From Protostelium mycophagum (lineage: Eukaryota; Evosea; Variosea; Protosteliida; Protosteliaceae), in contig MZNV01002491.1 of NCBI GenBank assembly GCA_002081555.1, positions 1 through 59,497 on the forward strand: a DNA stretch of 59,497 bases, given 5' to 3'. The translations under genes and the position numbers were made by a program. This document shows positions 11,881 through 22,824 of the stretch, in pieces (positions within the stretch are counted from its first letter, which is position 1; every line of letters starts with the position of its first letter). The notes under the pieces were generated by a model that searched no databases, was not told the origin of the DNA, and was given only the letters and a program-made list of their open reading frames with translations.

Positions 11881-14800
11881 TCAAATGATTTCCTCAACAT
11901 CTATATCTCCGCTCACTTCTGTACAAATTTCATCATTGGTTGTTTTCCTTCCCAGTATATAATACGTTTCCATCTCTCCTTTTCCCTTTACGGCCACCTG
12001 CACAAGATCAGATTCATCTTCTTTCTGTCACAACGACAGTCACCTTGCCGCGATGTTCTAGTTGATACATGTGTTGTATACGAGCCGCCACTTGGTCTGT
12101 CACCTGTCATCGTCAATATTTACAGATGCACCAGAGAAGCTGAAAAGCTGACCTGTAGTTTCTTGTCGGCTGCTGTGGTGCACATTCTCGAACTCGTGTT
12201 GATAGTGTCGCCCCACATATCAAAACAGAATCTTGTACTTCCCACAATTCCTCCCATGCAAGGCCCCATCGCAATTCCTGCACAAAAATCAAAAAATACA
12301 CTCATGCCAATACTATTTTATTATAATTATTTAATATATATATTTTTCAGACTCTCACCTCCAATCCAGCTTCCAATTTCTGGGAAATCCACCAACTCTT
12401 TGACCATGGCCTCCGCCAAATCGATCAGCCGTGACAAGAAGTCTGGATCCTCTTCGTCCATTCCACTCACGATCATGAAGGTCGTTTTCATCCTCTTGAT
12501 CTTTTCACAACCGAAGGCCGAGATCAACCTGTCCATTTTGAAAATCAGAGCGGACATGCGCTCATCCGGTAATATGTTTGTGGCGACTTGTATGAAGAGG
12601 CACCCGATCTGTAAAATGTCAGCCTCTCATTTCAGCAAGATGTAGAAAACTACCTCTGGATAGTGATCTGCAATGTAATTGTGGTTCATCGCCACCTCTC
12701 TATATATTTTATCCGGAAGGATGTGCCTGACCAACCTTTCGGTGCTTTTGGCGGCCTTGGCTGATAAACTCTTCATGTAACTGCTCGCCATGAACAGTAC
12801 ATGAAGGTCTCTTGAACTTTGTACACAAATCCGCATCATAAATACAGAGATGATCAACAGGCTCAACAGTAATATCGCGTCAGGCACCAAGATTTGGCTG
12901 AAATTTCGGTGAGTTTTTCATGATCTTTCATATAGATGTTACCTTGACACGCTGGTATCAAAGTGGGAGGTGATTGCAAAGAAGAGTAGAGGAAAGAGCA
13001 GAACGGCAAATATCAAAACGCGATGAAAGACCATGGTGGAAGTCATCGTGATGGACACGATGGCGATCCTCACCAAACTGGAAGAGCGAAATGCTGAAGA
13101 ACTGTAGATACCTCCTAATATGGTGATGTACCAGAGGATATCCACTAAACTTGTAAACATAGACATCCGGCTGTCGCTGTTGGCTATTTTGAGCGGAATG
13201 AACTGTTAAAACGTTATTCATGAAAGAAAGCGAAAAATACTGACCGCAAAAAGCTGTACCACAGCAGATACGAGATAAAAAGGCCACGGTTGGATCCTGA
13301 GTTCGAGTGTGTACAGGTCGAAATCCGTCAATAAGAGGATGATACTGAGGATGGATTGTGTTGTAGAAATCAACATCTTGTTGAATTTGCGTGGAAGAGC
13401 ACGGCTATCCCAGTAATATTGTTCCACTTCCGGATCTACAAAAGTGACCGTCAATTTATTTAACCTCATCTCCTCCTTCAAGATCTGACACCGTGTGAGA
13501 TTGTGGAGACATATCATGTAATTACATTTTGTTGTCTATCAATGTGTTCGCGTTGATGTTGTAAGAATCTGTGGTCCTCTTGTGGCCTACTTTTCATCTC
13601 CATAATGCTGCTGTCTTCACTTCGCTCTTTGATCTGATAAAGTTTTACCATGCCACTTTTCAGGTAGCGATGGGAACCCTCTCTTTCCACCTGCTATATG
13701 AGTCCCCGAACTATTCCTTTGGTAATTCTCACCTCTTCATAGATGTAATCTTCTTTGTTTGGCAGTCTGCTCCACATCTGCGAGCTGATGAGAATATGCC
13801 CGGGAGCACAGAGGGGTTCAAGCATCTCTGCCTCGTAACAGACGGGTCCTGCGACATCAAAATGCCATTTGCTTGCGCCGGTGACACCGTAGATACAAGG
13901 TCCGACAGCGATACCGATTCTGACAGATAAATTCTCCTGTCATATGTCAGACATGCCGATCAGACATATCTACGACTCACTCCAAGGTCGTTCATGTGCA
14001 AAAAGGGTATCTCTAAGATGTCCAGTGCCATTTCCAGTATCGCTCTCACATGCTCACTATTCTCTATTGTCACATTTCCGGCACAGATATAACTGTCTCC
14101 CACCGTCCTTATCTGATGTTCTTTAGAACCGGAAAATACTCCAGCAAAGTCACTTGAATTTTTGCTAAAAATAGCCGATAAATAAACAAAAGTTACCTTT
14201 TCTAAACCGTAAGCCTTGCATAATTCATCAATACAGGAGTAATATTTGTTCAGAAAGTTGACCAACACTCTCGGAGAGTGCCTAGAAGACATCGCAGTGA
14301 AACCCACTAGATCCAACACCAACACAGACGCGTCTGCTTTCGGCAGCTGAATGTTGATGTCCTCAGAGTCAGTATCTAAGATCTTCTGCGCAATCTCTTC
14401 TGGCACCATGTTGAGCATTATCTTAACCATCTACAACCAGTCAGTTTTTTCGTACATATATCATCATACTTGTGCTTGCTCCGCCCTCGCTTCTTCAGAA
14501 TACCTCCTCAATTCGTTCCGTTTATTGATCAACTGCAGAGGTAAACAGACTTCGGCAAAAGAATACTCACCGCTTGAAATTTCTTGGTGAGAAGATTGTT
14601 CAAAACCCCATTGACAAGCGCGGAGGCACACACCATTCCGATGATGGAGATTTTATCCAGGACCAACAGATCAGTTTCGAGTGATACTCTCACCACCGAA
14701 GTTACGACGTTTACAAACAGAGCAGCCATCCAAACCCAATAGTCCCATGCGAGAGACCAAGCCCAAACTGATGAACGTTAAGAACCGGTTTATGATAATC

Positions 14801-15493
14801 GGAAGATGACCAAAGAAATTTTGCTGATAATGCGATGAAGTGTACGCACGGATGGTGGAAAGATGAAGGAGAGCAAATGTGACTTGGTTGAAGGGTTCGG
14901 CTTCAATGCTCCACCAGAGCATATTCACGAGGTGAACAGCCACGGTCAAGTGAGAAGCTGACAAAGCGTATTCCTTTTTAAAGGCCAGAGCGAAGCAAAC
15001 GGCGGTCGATGCCGAGATGATGATGTGAGAGATCACTGCTCAGCGTAAGCTTCTAATTTATGAAAAGATGCGATGCCACCTTGGGACGTGATGCCACTTT
15101 GGTAGTAAGCCAACTTCACGATCGTCTGTCCTACCCAAGCCACAAAATATCCAAACAAAACTGTTTTAAGAGATAACAGGCGTAAGAAGAGGTTCTCTCT
15201 CGTGCGGCTCATATAGGCCTCCCATCTCGATCTCTCGACGGGAGTGATGTTCTTTCTAGGTTTAAGAGAGCGAGGTGTAATGGCTCTATGTATGTCTTTC
15301 ACATGATCTCTTGTCGTCGCCCTCGAGATCGCCTGTTTCAGAGGTGTTTCTGCCCGTGATGGCCTCACAGAGTTTGGGTGAAATCTTTCACACCGATCAG
15401 CTTCCAAATCACTGTATGATGTTACCTGTGAGAGTCTAAAAGCGAGTGGGCGACTGTGGACACTCGAACCCAAGGATGATCGTCTTCCCCCAT
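11881..15493 (-). CDS. Adenylyl cyclase, 12-TM class III, copy 2
   Basis: Intact paralogue of the enzyme at 415-4114. The start at 15493 (MGEDDHPW) has an in-frame TGA one codon upstream, which fixes the N-terminus. Exon 1 is 15426-15493. The order is an N-terminal basic region, six TM segments (about 15170-14540), C1 (VLDLVGFTAMSS, VGDSYICAGN), a second set of six TM segments (about 13430-12830) and C2 (KIKRMKTT, CFDMWGDTIN, TINTSSRM). C1 carries the two metal-binding Asp residues; C2 carries adenine-selecting Lys and Asp plus Asn/Arg. C2 includes the VTDQVAARIQ exon and ends VAVKGKGEMETYY before a short acidic tail and TGA at 11881-11883. It lies 564 bp downstream of the start of copy 3's 3' neighbour region, in the same orientation, consistent with tandem duplication. 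Confidence 0.9.
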
Positions 15494-16057
15494 TCAGCTT
15501 CAATAGTGAGAAATGACCTGTTTTTATCTTTATTGGGGAATTTCTTTGAGAATGAAGAAGCGGCATTCAATTGACGTGCGGAGAAGGGGGATACTACGAA
15601 ACTATTTTGATTTATCCGACCTGGCCTCGGAACACACACTTTACGAGGTTTCTGGCAGGCACATTCTAAAGAAGGCAGGACTTTATAACCGCTTTAGACG
15701 GGACGTAGACTCAAAGACGCAACCGATTTCCGTGTTTGTTTTGACACGTGCGACCAAAACAGCTCCAACCGGAGACACAAGCCCGGCACTGCGGATAGCA
15801 CACTGCACACACCACCCGATCCGAGCTAAAGGTTACAGAGTCCTTGAGTAACGAAATCTTTAAGAGGTGCAAGTGCAATCGTAAACTTATCTATTAATAG
15901 CACCTTGGGTAAATAGTGCTCAAAAACTCCTCGATGATTTTTAGCCTAAGAAGGGAATCAGTCATTTCATCTCAAGACAAAAGTTCCAATCACCTCACTC
16001 GCAACAAGGTTGAGCATTCCGAACTCAACAATATAACCGATTGAACTCCTACATCTC
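15494..16057. other. Intergenic between cyclase copies 2 and 3
   Basis: 564 bp with no convincing gene. A plus-strand open frame of about 112 codons (15513-15851) has no recognisable domain and no splice or start context, so I treat it as chance. The region must include the promoter of copy 2 and the 3' flank of copy 3. Confidence 0.5.
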
Positions 16058-19000
16058 TCAGCCGATGTCCTCTATGTGCACGCCTGTGCACTTCTGATTT
16101 TCCATTTCTGTCTTCCTCTGCAACACATGGAATGTGTCCATCTCTCCTTTTCCCTTCACTGTCACCTGTACAAAGTATCAGCAGCTCTCTTCCTTTCGAA
16201 AATTACAGAACGTGAGGCTCACTTGTATTTTGTTGTTGTCTGCTGTCGAGCTCATTCTTGAGCTCGTGTTGATCGTGTCACCCCACATGTCAAAGCAGAA
16301 TCTTGTACTTCCCACAATCCCTCCCACACATGGTCCCATAGATATCCCTGCTCACTATTACCGCATTTTCACATGGAAATGAGATTCACACCTGCACTCC
16401 AACTTCCAATCTCGTCAAAACCAACCAAACCAGCGACCACAGCTTCTACAAGATCAACCAGCCGCAACAAAAAGTCTTCGTCCTTCCCATTCATCCCGCT
16501 CACAATCATGTACGACGTTTTCACCCTTTTGATCTTTTCACAACCAAACTTTTGTATCAGCCGGTCGATTTTAAATATCAGAGCTGCCATGTTCGCAAAG
16601 ACGCTTTGGTTTGGTATAACTTTCAATTTGCATTGTAGAAAGAGGCATCCGACCTGCAAATTTAAATTTTAACTTGAAGGAGAGATTTGAGCACTCACTT
16701 CTGGATAATGATCAGCGATGTAGCTGCAATTCATCGACAATTCTTGGTATATTTTATCCGGCAGGATCTGTCTGATTAACCTCTCTGTGCTATTTGCTGA
16801 CTTGACCGATAGGCTCTTCATGTGATCACTTGCTACAAAAAGTACATAAAGTTCTCTTGCGCCCTTGACGCAATTTCGCATCAGAACCAAGAAGCTGAAC
16901 AGTTGATACAGTAGAAGTGCTGCCTCAGGAACCAAAATCTGGCTGAGTACACGATCAGTAATTGTTGAATTTTTCGTGGCTAAAAATTACCCCGATGCGC
17001 CATCATGAAATCGAGCAGCAATGATGAAGGTGATGAGAGGGACCAGCAGAACCAAAAATCCAAGCACACGATGAAAAGACATCCCGACGAGGAGAATAGA
17101 AACCATGGCCGCTCTCGCTAGACTTGTCTCTCGGAATGCAGAAGCGTTGTAGATACCTCCCAACATTCCAAAGAACCAGATAAATTCAAATACGCCTGTG
17201 GCAGTTGTCATCCCGTTGTCACTCTTCGCCCATCTCATGGGAATCATCTGTCATCAGTAAATTCATTTATCTGAGATAAACAAATACTGACGGCCAACAG
17301 CTGCATGACAGCAGCCACCAAATAGAAGGGCCACGGCTGGATTATGAGTTGAAGAGAATACAGGTCAGAATCCGAAACCAACAGGATCACGCTCACTGTG
17401 AACCTAGCCATCAACGATAGCATCTTGTTGAATGTAAAGAGGATGGCACGTGTGTCCCAGTAAGCCTGTTCAACATCTGGATCTAAAAACGTTACGGTAA
17501 TTTCGCTCAACCTCATCCGTTCTTTCAGTATCTGGTAAAGTGAGCGATAATATAAAAATATTCCTACACTCTGCTCTCTATCAATGTGTTCGTATTGGTT
17601 CTGAAGGAATTTGGTGTCTTGAGGTTGGTAGTGAGTAAACGTGAAGCTGCTTTCTTCCCCTCGAGAACTGATTTGTACACATCTCAACATTTCATGCTGA
17701 TTTAGCATTCCTTCGAATATGTAGTCCTCCTTGTTCGTTATTCTCTCCCATATTTTGGAGCTGACAAGTATATGTCCCGGAGTACAGAGGGGCTCAAGCA
17801 ACTCTGCTTCGTAACAGACAGGTCCGGTCACGTCGAAATGCCATCTGTTGGTGCCTGTGACTCCATAGAAACAAGGTCCAACAGCGATACCGATTCTGAC
17901 AGATAATACCTCCTGTACATGTCAGACATCATGTCAACTTGTCATTTTTGTGGCTCACTCCGAGTTCGTTTTTGTGCAAAAAGGGTATCTCTAAGATGTC
18001 CAGTGCCATCTCCAGTATCGCCCTCACATGAACATCATTCTCTATTGTCACATTTCCGGCACAGATATAACTGTCTCCCACCGTCCTTATCTGTTATCGT
18101 TTAAAACCGGGAATTTCAGGTCTAATGAGTTGTAGATGGCTAAAAATAGATGAGGTTGAAATCTTTACCTTTTCTAAATTGTATGCCTTGCATAACTCAT
18201 CAAGACAGGAGTAAAATTGGTTCAGGAAGCTCACCAGCGCTTCAGGCGGATGTCTGGAAGACATCGAAGTGAAACCCACCAGATCCAACACCAACACGGA
18301 CGCATCTACTCGTGGCAGCTGGATGTTGATCTCCTCAGAGTCAGTGTCTAAGATCTTCTGTGCGATTTCTCCTGGTACCATGTTGATCAGTAGATTCGCC
18401 ATCTACAACCAGTCAGTGTGACTATTTTTTTCAGCTGACCTGTGCTTGCTCCGATTTAGCTTGTTCCGAATTATTTTTCACTTCGTTTTGTTTATCGAGC
18501 ATCTGTGATGATTCATCAGACACTCATCCTCTAATTGGGATCTCACCGACTGAAATTTAGAAGAGGCAAAGCAGTACACAATTCCGTTGAGCAGAGCTGA
18601 TGCACATATCAAAGTGATGATCGCCCCTTTGTCATGTGCTGCCAGATCATCCTGTAGAGACACTCTCACGATGGAAGTGGTGATGTTCGTGAACAGAATG
18701 AGGAGCCACACTCTGTGGTCCCAGACAAGAGACCAAGCCCAAGCTTTCAGGTATTAAGAACAGTTCACCTCTAAAGTGATGACCTACCGATGGTGGAGAG
18801 ATGAAAGAGGGAAAAGACGACTTGATCGAAGGGTTTTGTCTCTACACACCACCAGATCATGTTAATGATGTGGATTGCCATGGCAAAATAAGAAATGGTC
18901 ATGGCGTATTCTTTCTTGCAGATGGTGAGGATGAAGCAAATGGCGGTGGCAGTGGAGACGATAATGTAACAAATCACTGCATCAAACTCTCAGTACGTCA

Positions 19001-19481
19001 TGATGGATAATGCGATGGTGTGTCCCACCTTGGGAAGTGATGCCAGTGTGGTAGTAGGCCAGCTTGAAGATCAGCTCTCCCAGCCAAGCCACAAGATATC
19101 CAAACAGCACAGCCTTCAGAGACCACAGCCGTAACAACGCGTTCTCTCTTGTGCGGTTCACAAAAAACTGCCACTGCGAGCCTGTCGGTGCTATAGAGGC
19201 TATTGAGGCTGTCGAGGCGGTGGTGTTCTTTTCTGGCTTCAGGGAGCGAGGAGACAGTACTTTGTGTATGTCTTTCACATGATTTCTCGTTGTTGCTCTC
19301 GAGAAAGCTTGTCTTAAAGGTGTGTCAGCCTTTAATGACCTGACAGCGTTTGGATGATGGAACCTGATATGTCAATTCATCTTTATGATGGACAGAGCTA
19401 CCTATGAGCGAAGCTTTGTGCTTCTAAAAGTGAAGTGGCGACGTGAGACAATTTAGACCATGGATGCTCGTCTGTGCCCAT
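16058..19481 (-). CDS. Adenylyl cyclase, 12-TM class III, copy 3 (lacks one C2 exon)
   Basis: Third paralogue. The start at 19481 is MGTDEHPW by alignment; exon 1 is 19402-19481, 12 nt longer than in the other copies. The N-terminal TM set, C1 (VLDLVGFTSMSS), the second TM set (about 17460-16880) and C2 (KIKRVKTS, CFDMWGDTIN, TINTSSRM) are all present with the catalytic and adenine-selecting residues. In C2, however, the KIQ exon is joined by a single intron directly to the VTVKGKGEMD exon. The roughly 20-residue VTDQVAARIQ exon present in copies 1 and 2 is missing, and the reading frame stays intact. The stop is TGA at 16058-16060. Whether the enzyme is active without that segment is uncertain; it could also be a regulatory or dominant-negative form. 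Confidence 0.87.
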
Positions 19482-19611
19482 CAGCCTCTGAGGCCAATTT
19501 TAAATGTCGGCAAAGTTCGTTTGAGCACAAAACGATTACTAGGGTGACTTTGTCGTTTCATCCCGAGTTTTCCGCCTATTTTCTCTCAACGACCCGACAA
19601 CACGTGTCTTC

Positions 19612-19836
19612 TTAACAGCACACACGCTCTGTATCTCTTTGCTGGTTGACTTGAACAGTGGCAACAGCCTCTAAAGAAGGAAGTCCTTCGCCACCTCTTA
19701 GAGTGCATTGTCGGCAGAGACGGATGACGCGGGTCGAATGAGCATTTCTAGTTTCGACGGTAACTGCCGTGACACTCTTAACCTGAAATTCCGGAATCTC
19801 CCGCTTCAAAATGACGTAATCACCCGTATTCGACAT
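19612..19836 (-). CDS. Hypothetical 74-aa protein
   Basis: Uninterrupted frame from ATG at 19836 (MSNTGDYVILKRE) to a TGA-type end at 19612. It has no signal peptide, TM segment or domain I recognise; it is basic with several Cys residues towards the end (LCRQC, RVCC). It sits between cyclase copy 3 and annexin, 55 bp beyond the annexin stop, on the same strand. It could instead be one exon of a longer gene, because a CAG precedes the ATG. Confidence 0.4.
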   Translation of the reverse strand: MSNTGDYVILKREIPEFQVKSVTAVTVETRNAHSTRVIRLCRQCTLRGGEGLPSLEAVATVQVNQQRDTERVCC

Positions 19837-19891
19837 CTGACAAGATGATTTTGATAAGTTCAGAAACCCCTAAGTTCGTGTCTTTATACTT

Positions 19892-22623
19892 CTATCTCAA
19901 CAGCTCCATCAACAAGTTCTTATAGTGACCACTGGTGTCTCCTCTTAAGTCGTGCTCGAGGGAGTGGTTGTACTTCTGAGCGTAGATTCTGGAGATAGCC
20001 TATGGGGTTTAATTTTCCCGCCAAAAAAGTCCCCGCCAAAAAAGAAAATCAAACCTGGAGGGTGGGGCGGTCGTGAACGGCGAGGATGTAGACGAGCACG
20101 TTGTCGTTGGTTCCGAGACCTGCGACACACTCGTGGAGTCTCTCGGCGAAGTAGACCTGAAAATTCAGTCAGTTTTCTGGGAAATTTCGTGGAAATTTCA
20201 GGGAAAATTCACCTCTCTGGACTTGCAGCAAGCGAGGAGGAGGTCCTTGTAGTCGCCAGAAGTTTCGTTTCTGATGGCATCCAACACCGACTTTCCGCGG
20301 TTTTTCATGTAGTGTCTGTTTTTCTCAGAATCTATCGTGAAATTTCGAGGAAATTTCATACCTGTCTACAGCTTGGAGGTGGGCGGCAGAGCGGGATGTG
20401 AAGATTCTGACAAAGGTCTCGTCATCAGTTCCCCACTTCTTCTCTCCAGCTTTGTAGATGGTCACAGCGTCTTCTGCTGCAATGCGGTCGTCGATGAATT
20501 GAGGCTCCTCACGTTGTCCCTTGTCCACTCAGTACAATTGAAATCTTTTTGTTTTTTTCCATCTTGTAACTGCAGCAAAGCTACATCTCAAAACGTCATC
20601 TGGGCTATGAATAACAGATGAAATTCTAAACGTAGATTTTTGTGGATAAATTTTGGCGGGAAAAATCACCCTGACGAGGCGCTCCAGACCCTTCTTGAAG
20701 TTTCCTGAAGTTTCGCCCTTGACTCTCTCCTCAAGATTCTTGTGGTGCTCAGAAGCGTAAGCTTGACGGATATATGCCAGCTCACTGTCAAATATGTCAG
20801 TTTGGCAGATCTCAATCCGCTAGCAGATTGAAACTCACGCGTTGGAGCTCTGAGTGAAAACGTCGATGAGCCAGTGGTCTTTGGTTCCGGCACCGGCCAT
20901 GGCGTCGTGGAGATGGTCTGCCTTCACCACGTGGATGGGTCTCACTACAACTCTCAGTTTTTCTGTTGTACTATATTCCATTTTTCTTTTCAGATGGAAA
21001 AAATGTGCTTACCGAGACGCTTCAAGAGGCTGCAGAAGTTTCCGCTGGTCTCGCTGGCAAGGGCGGAGTCGAGTGACTTTCCAAACATGTTTCCGTAGGC
21101 CTGAGCGATCTGGAGACGCTCGGGGTGAGATCTGCACCCCAAAATTCTGATCAGATGCTTCTCGTCAGTGCCGATTCCTGGATTTGGTTGAGGATCTGGT
21201 GATTTGAAGAGTTTGTACCTCTCATGGCAGTGCGGAGCTCTGTGGCATCCTTTTTGGGGTCAAATCCGTAAGCGCCGTAAGAGGGGCCTGAGATGTCATA
21301 AATGGACTGGTATGACATCATAACATAAAGGAATGACATCTCAAGTCCAGCAAGATTTCAAAACAATGAAATAGGACGTACCAAGAGTTGTAGTTGTGAC
21401 AGTCACGGCAGCTACTGGAGCAGCGCCGTAGGGTCCTGCAGGGGGAGCACCATATGGAGCTGGGGCTCCGTAGGGGGCAGGAGCAGCACCGTAGGGAGCG
21501 GGGGCACCATAAGGAGCTCCTGTCTAAATTTAGAACTGTGATATGAAATAAAAATGGTCAGAAAGATCAAAAGAAATTTCACCTTGGGGAGGAGCGCCAT
21601 AAGGAGCTCCCTGAGGGGGGTATCCTTTGAAATTTCAGTGAAAATTCGACTTTATACGTACTATCAGACAAGACAAATGACAGAGTCTTCCAAGTAATCT
21701 ATATTTACCTTGTGGAGGTGCTCCGTAGGCGGCCTGTTGAGGAGGGTACCCGCCCTGTTGGGGTGGGTAACCGCCTTGCTGTGGAGGGTATCCTTGAGGA
21801 GCTCCTGTGTTTTCTCAGAAATCAATACTACAGAGAGATGATTCTCTTACCTTGAGCAGGGGGGGCACCGTAGGGAGCGGGGGCACCATAAGGAGCTCCT
21901 GTCTAAATTTAGAACTATGATCAGAAGAAATAACGGTTGTGATCAAGTTCAGACGGAATTTTACCTTGTGGGGGAGCGCCATAAGGAGCACCTGTAAATA
22001 TTTAGACACGATCTAGACATCCTTCGTCGAAATCAATCTCTCGAGAATGGAGATGAAAATCACCTTGAGGAGGTGCGCCATAAGGAGCTCCTGTGATTGT
22101 TCAGTTCATGTCATAATGGAACTGTGTTTCATGGAATTGTTTCCGGAGATGACGATCTGTTTTGTCGTTCTAAGATCGAAAGAGGATCACCTTGTGGAGG
22201 TGCTCCGTAGGCGGCCTGTTGAGGAGGGTATCCGCCCTGCTGGGGTGGATAACCGCCTTGCTGAGGAGGATATCCTTGAGGAGCTCCATAGCCTTGTTGG
22301 GGAGGGTAACCGCCTGTGCGACGTCAAATGATGTTCAATTATGTGTCGGTCAATACTATAATATGAAAGATCCATGAAACAAAAAGTATTTGTTGAAGCT
22401 CAGATCCTGGTGAAACAAAGAAGAGAAATATGAATGGTTAGATTTTCTTCGATGTAAAATGAAACTTACCTTGTTGTTGTTGGGGAGGGTAGCCGGGTGC
22501 ACCACCGGGAGCGCCGCCTTGAGGATATCCGTACATCTTCTAAAGACTCTTCATCTTACCTTGTTGTTGGGGAGGGTAGCCGGGTGCACCACCGGGAGCG
22601 CCGCCTTGAGGATATCCGTACAT
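19892..22623 (-). CDS. Annexin with synexin-type Gly/Tyr/Pro/Gln-rich N-terminus
   Basis: Calcium-dependent phospholipid-binding protein. The C-terminal core has four annexin repeats with type II calcium-loop variants GIGTDE, GAGTKD, KWGTDD and GLGTND, each followed downstream by an ETSG- or DTSG-type segment. The third loop has Lys in place of the first Gly. The protein ends NLLMELLR with TAG at 19892-19894. The N-terminal half is built from short exons encoding GYPPQQ, YGAPPQ and GAPYGAP units, like annexin VII/synexin of Dictyostelium and animals. The likely start is ATG at 22623 (MYGYPQGG), but the first exon is tandemly duplicated and a second ATG lies at 22536. Many of the small N-terminal exons are also duplicated together with their introns. 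It is divergent from rotatin, with about 200 bp between start codons. Confidence 0.9.
21480..22310 (-). repeat. Intragenic duplication of annexin N-terminal exons and introns
   Basis: Two blocks recur. The exon reading CCGTAGGGAGCGGGGGCACC plus the following intron sequence starting TGTCTAAATTTAGAACT occurs near 21485-21545 and 21865-21915. The exon with GGTGCTCCGTAGGCGGCC and the following GYPPQQ codons occurs near 21717-21805 and 22198-22290. Because intron sequence is shared, whole exon-intron segments were copied. Confidence 0.75.
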
Positions 22624-22640
22624 CTTCTAAAGACTCTTCA
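22467..22640 (-). repeat. Tandem duplication of annexin exon 1 with start codon and donor site
   Basis: Two nearly identical units of about 85 bp lie at 22467-22551 and 22556-22640. Each contains the ATG, the MYGYPQGGAPGGAPGYPPQQ codons, a GTAAG donor and the TCTAAAGACTCTTCA upstream flank. They differ mainly by one extra CAA codon. Splicing one exon to the other would need an intron of only about 20 nt, so use as alternative first exons is more likely. Confidence 0.85.
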
Positions 22641-22824
22641 GATCAAATATACAAATGCTGCCGATGCCTCACCCTGTCGTGAAAAAATGTGGTTGGCAGA
22701 AGCTGTTGTGTTCGCGCCCAGCAGCTACCGAAAAAATCAGGCAGCGGGCGAATGAGCGTAACAACCCCAACTAATCAACTGTCTTTCTACAACGACCGAA
22801 TTCCCAAAAGCCTTGGATCTTTTG

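Noticed and set aside
15513-15851. Plus-strand ORF of 112 codons between cyclase copies 2 and 3
   Set aside because: No start context, no domain and no equivalent upstream of the other cyclase copies; composition fits chance.
415-19481. Guanylyl cyclase assignment for the three cyclases
   Set aside because: C2 carries Lys (KIKR) and Asp (FDMWG) at the base-selecting positions, which specify ATP.
22540-22559. 20-nt intron between the two annexin first exons
   Set aside because: Far shorter than all other introns here; alternative first exons or a duplication artefact are more likely.
22752-22824. Earlier ATG for the rotatin-like gene at 22752
   Set aside because: It is out of frame with the LITRL segment that aligns to rotatin; the in-frame ATG is 22825.
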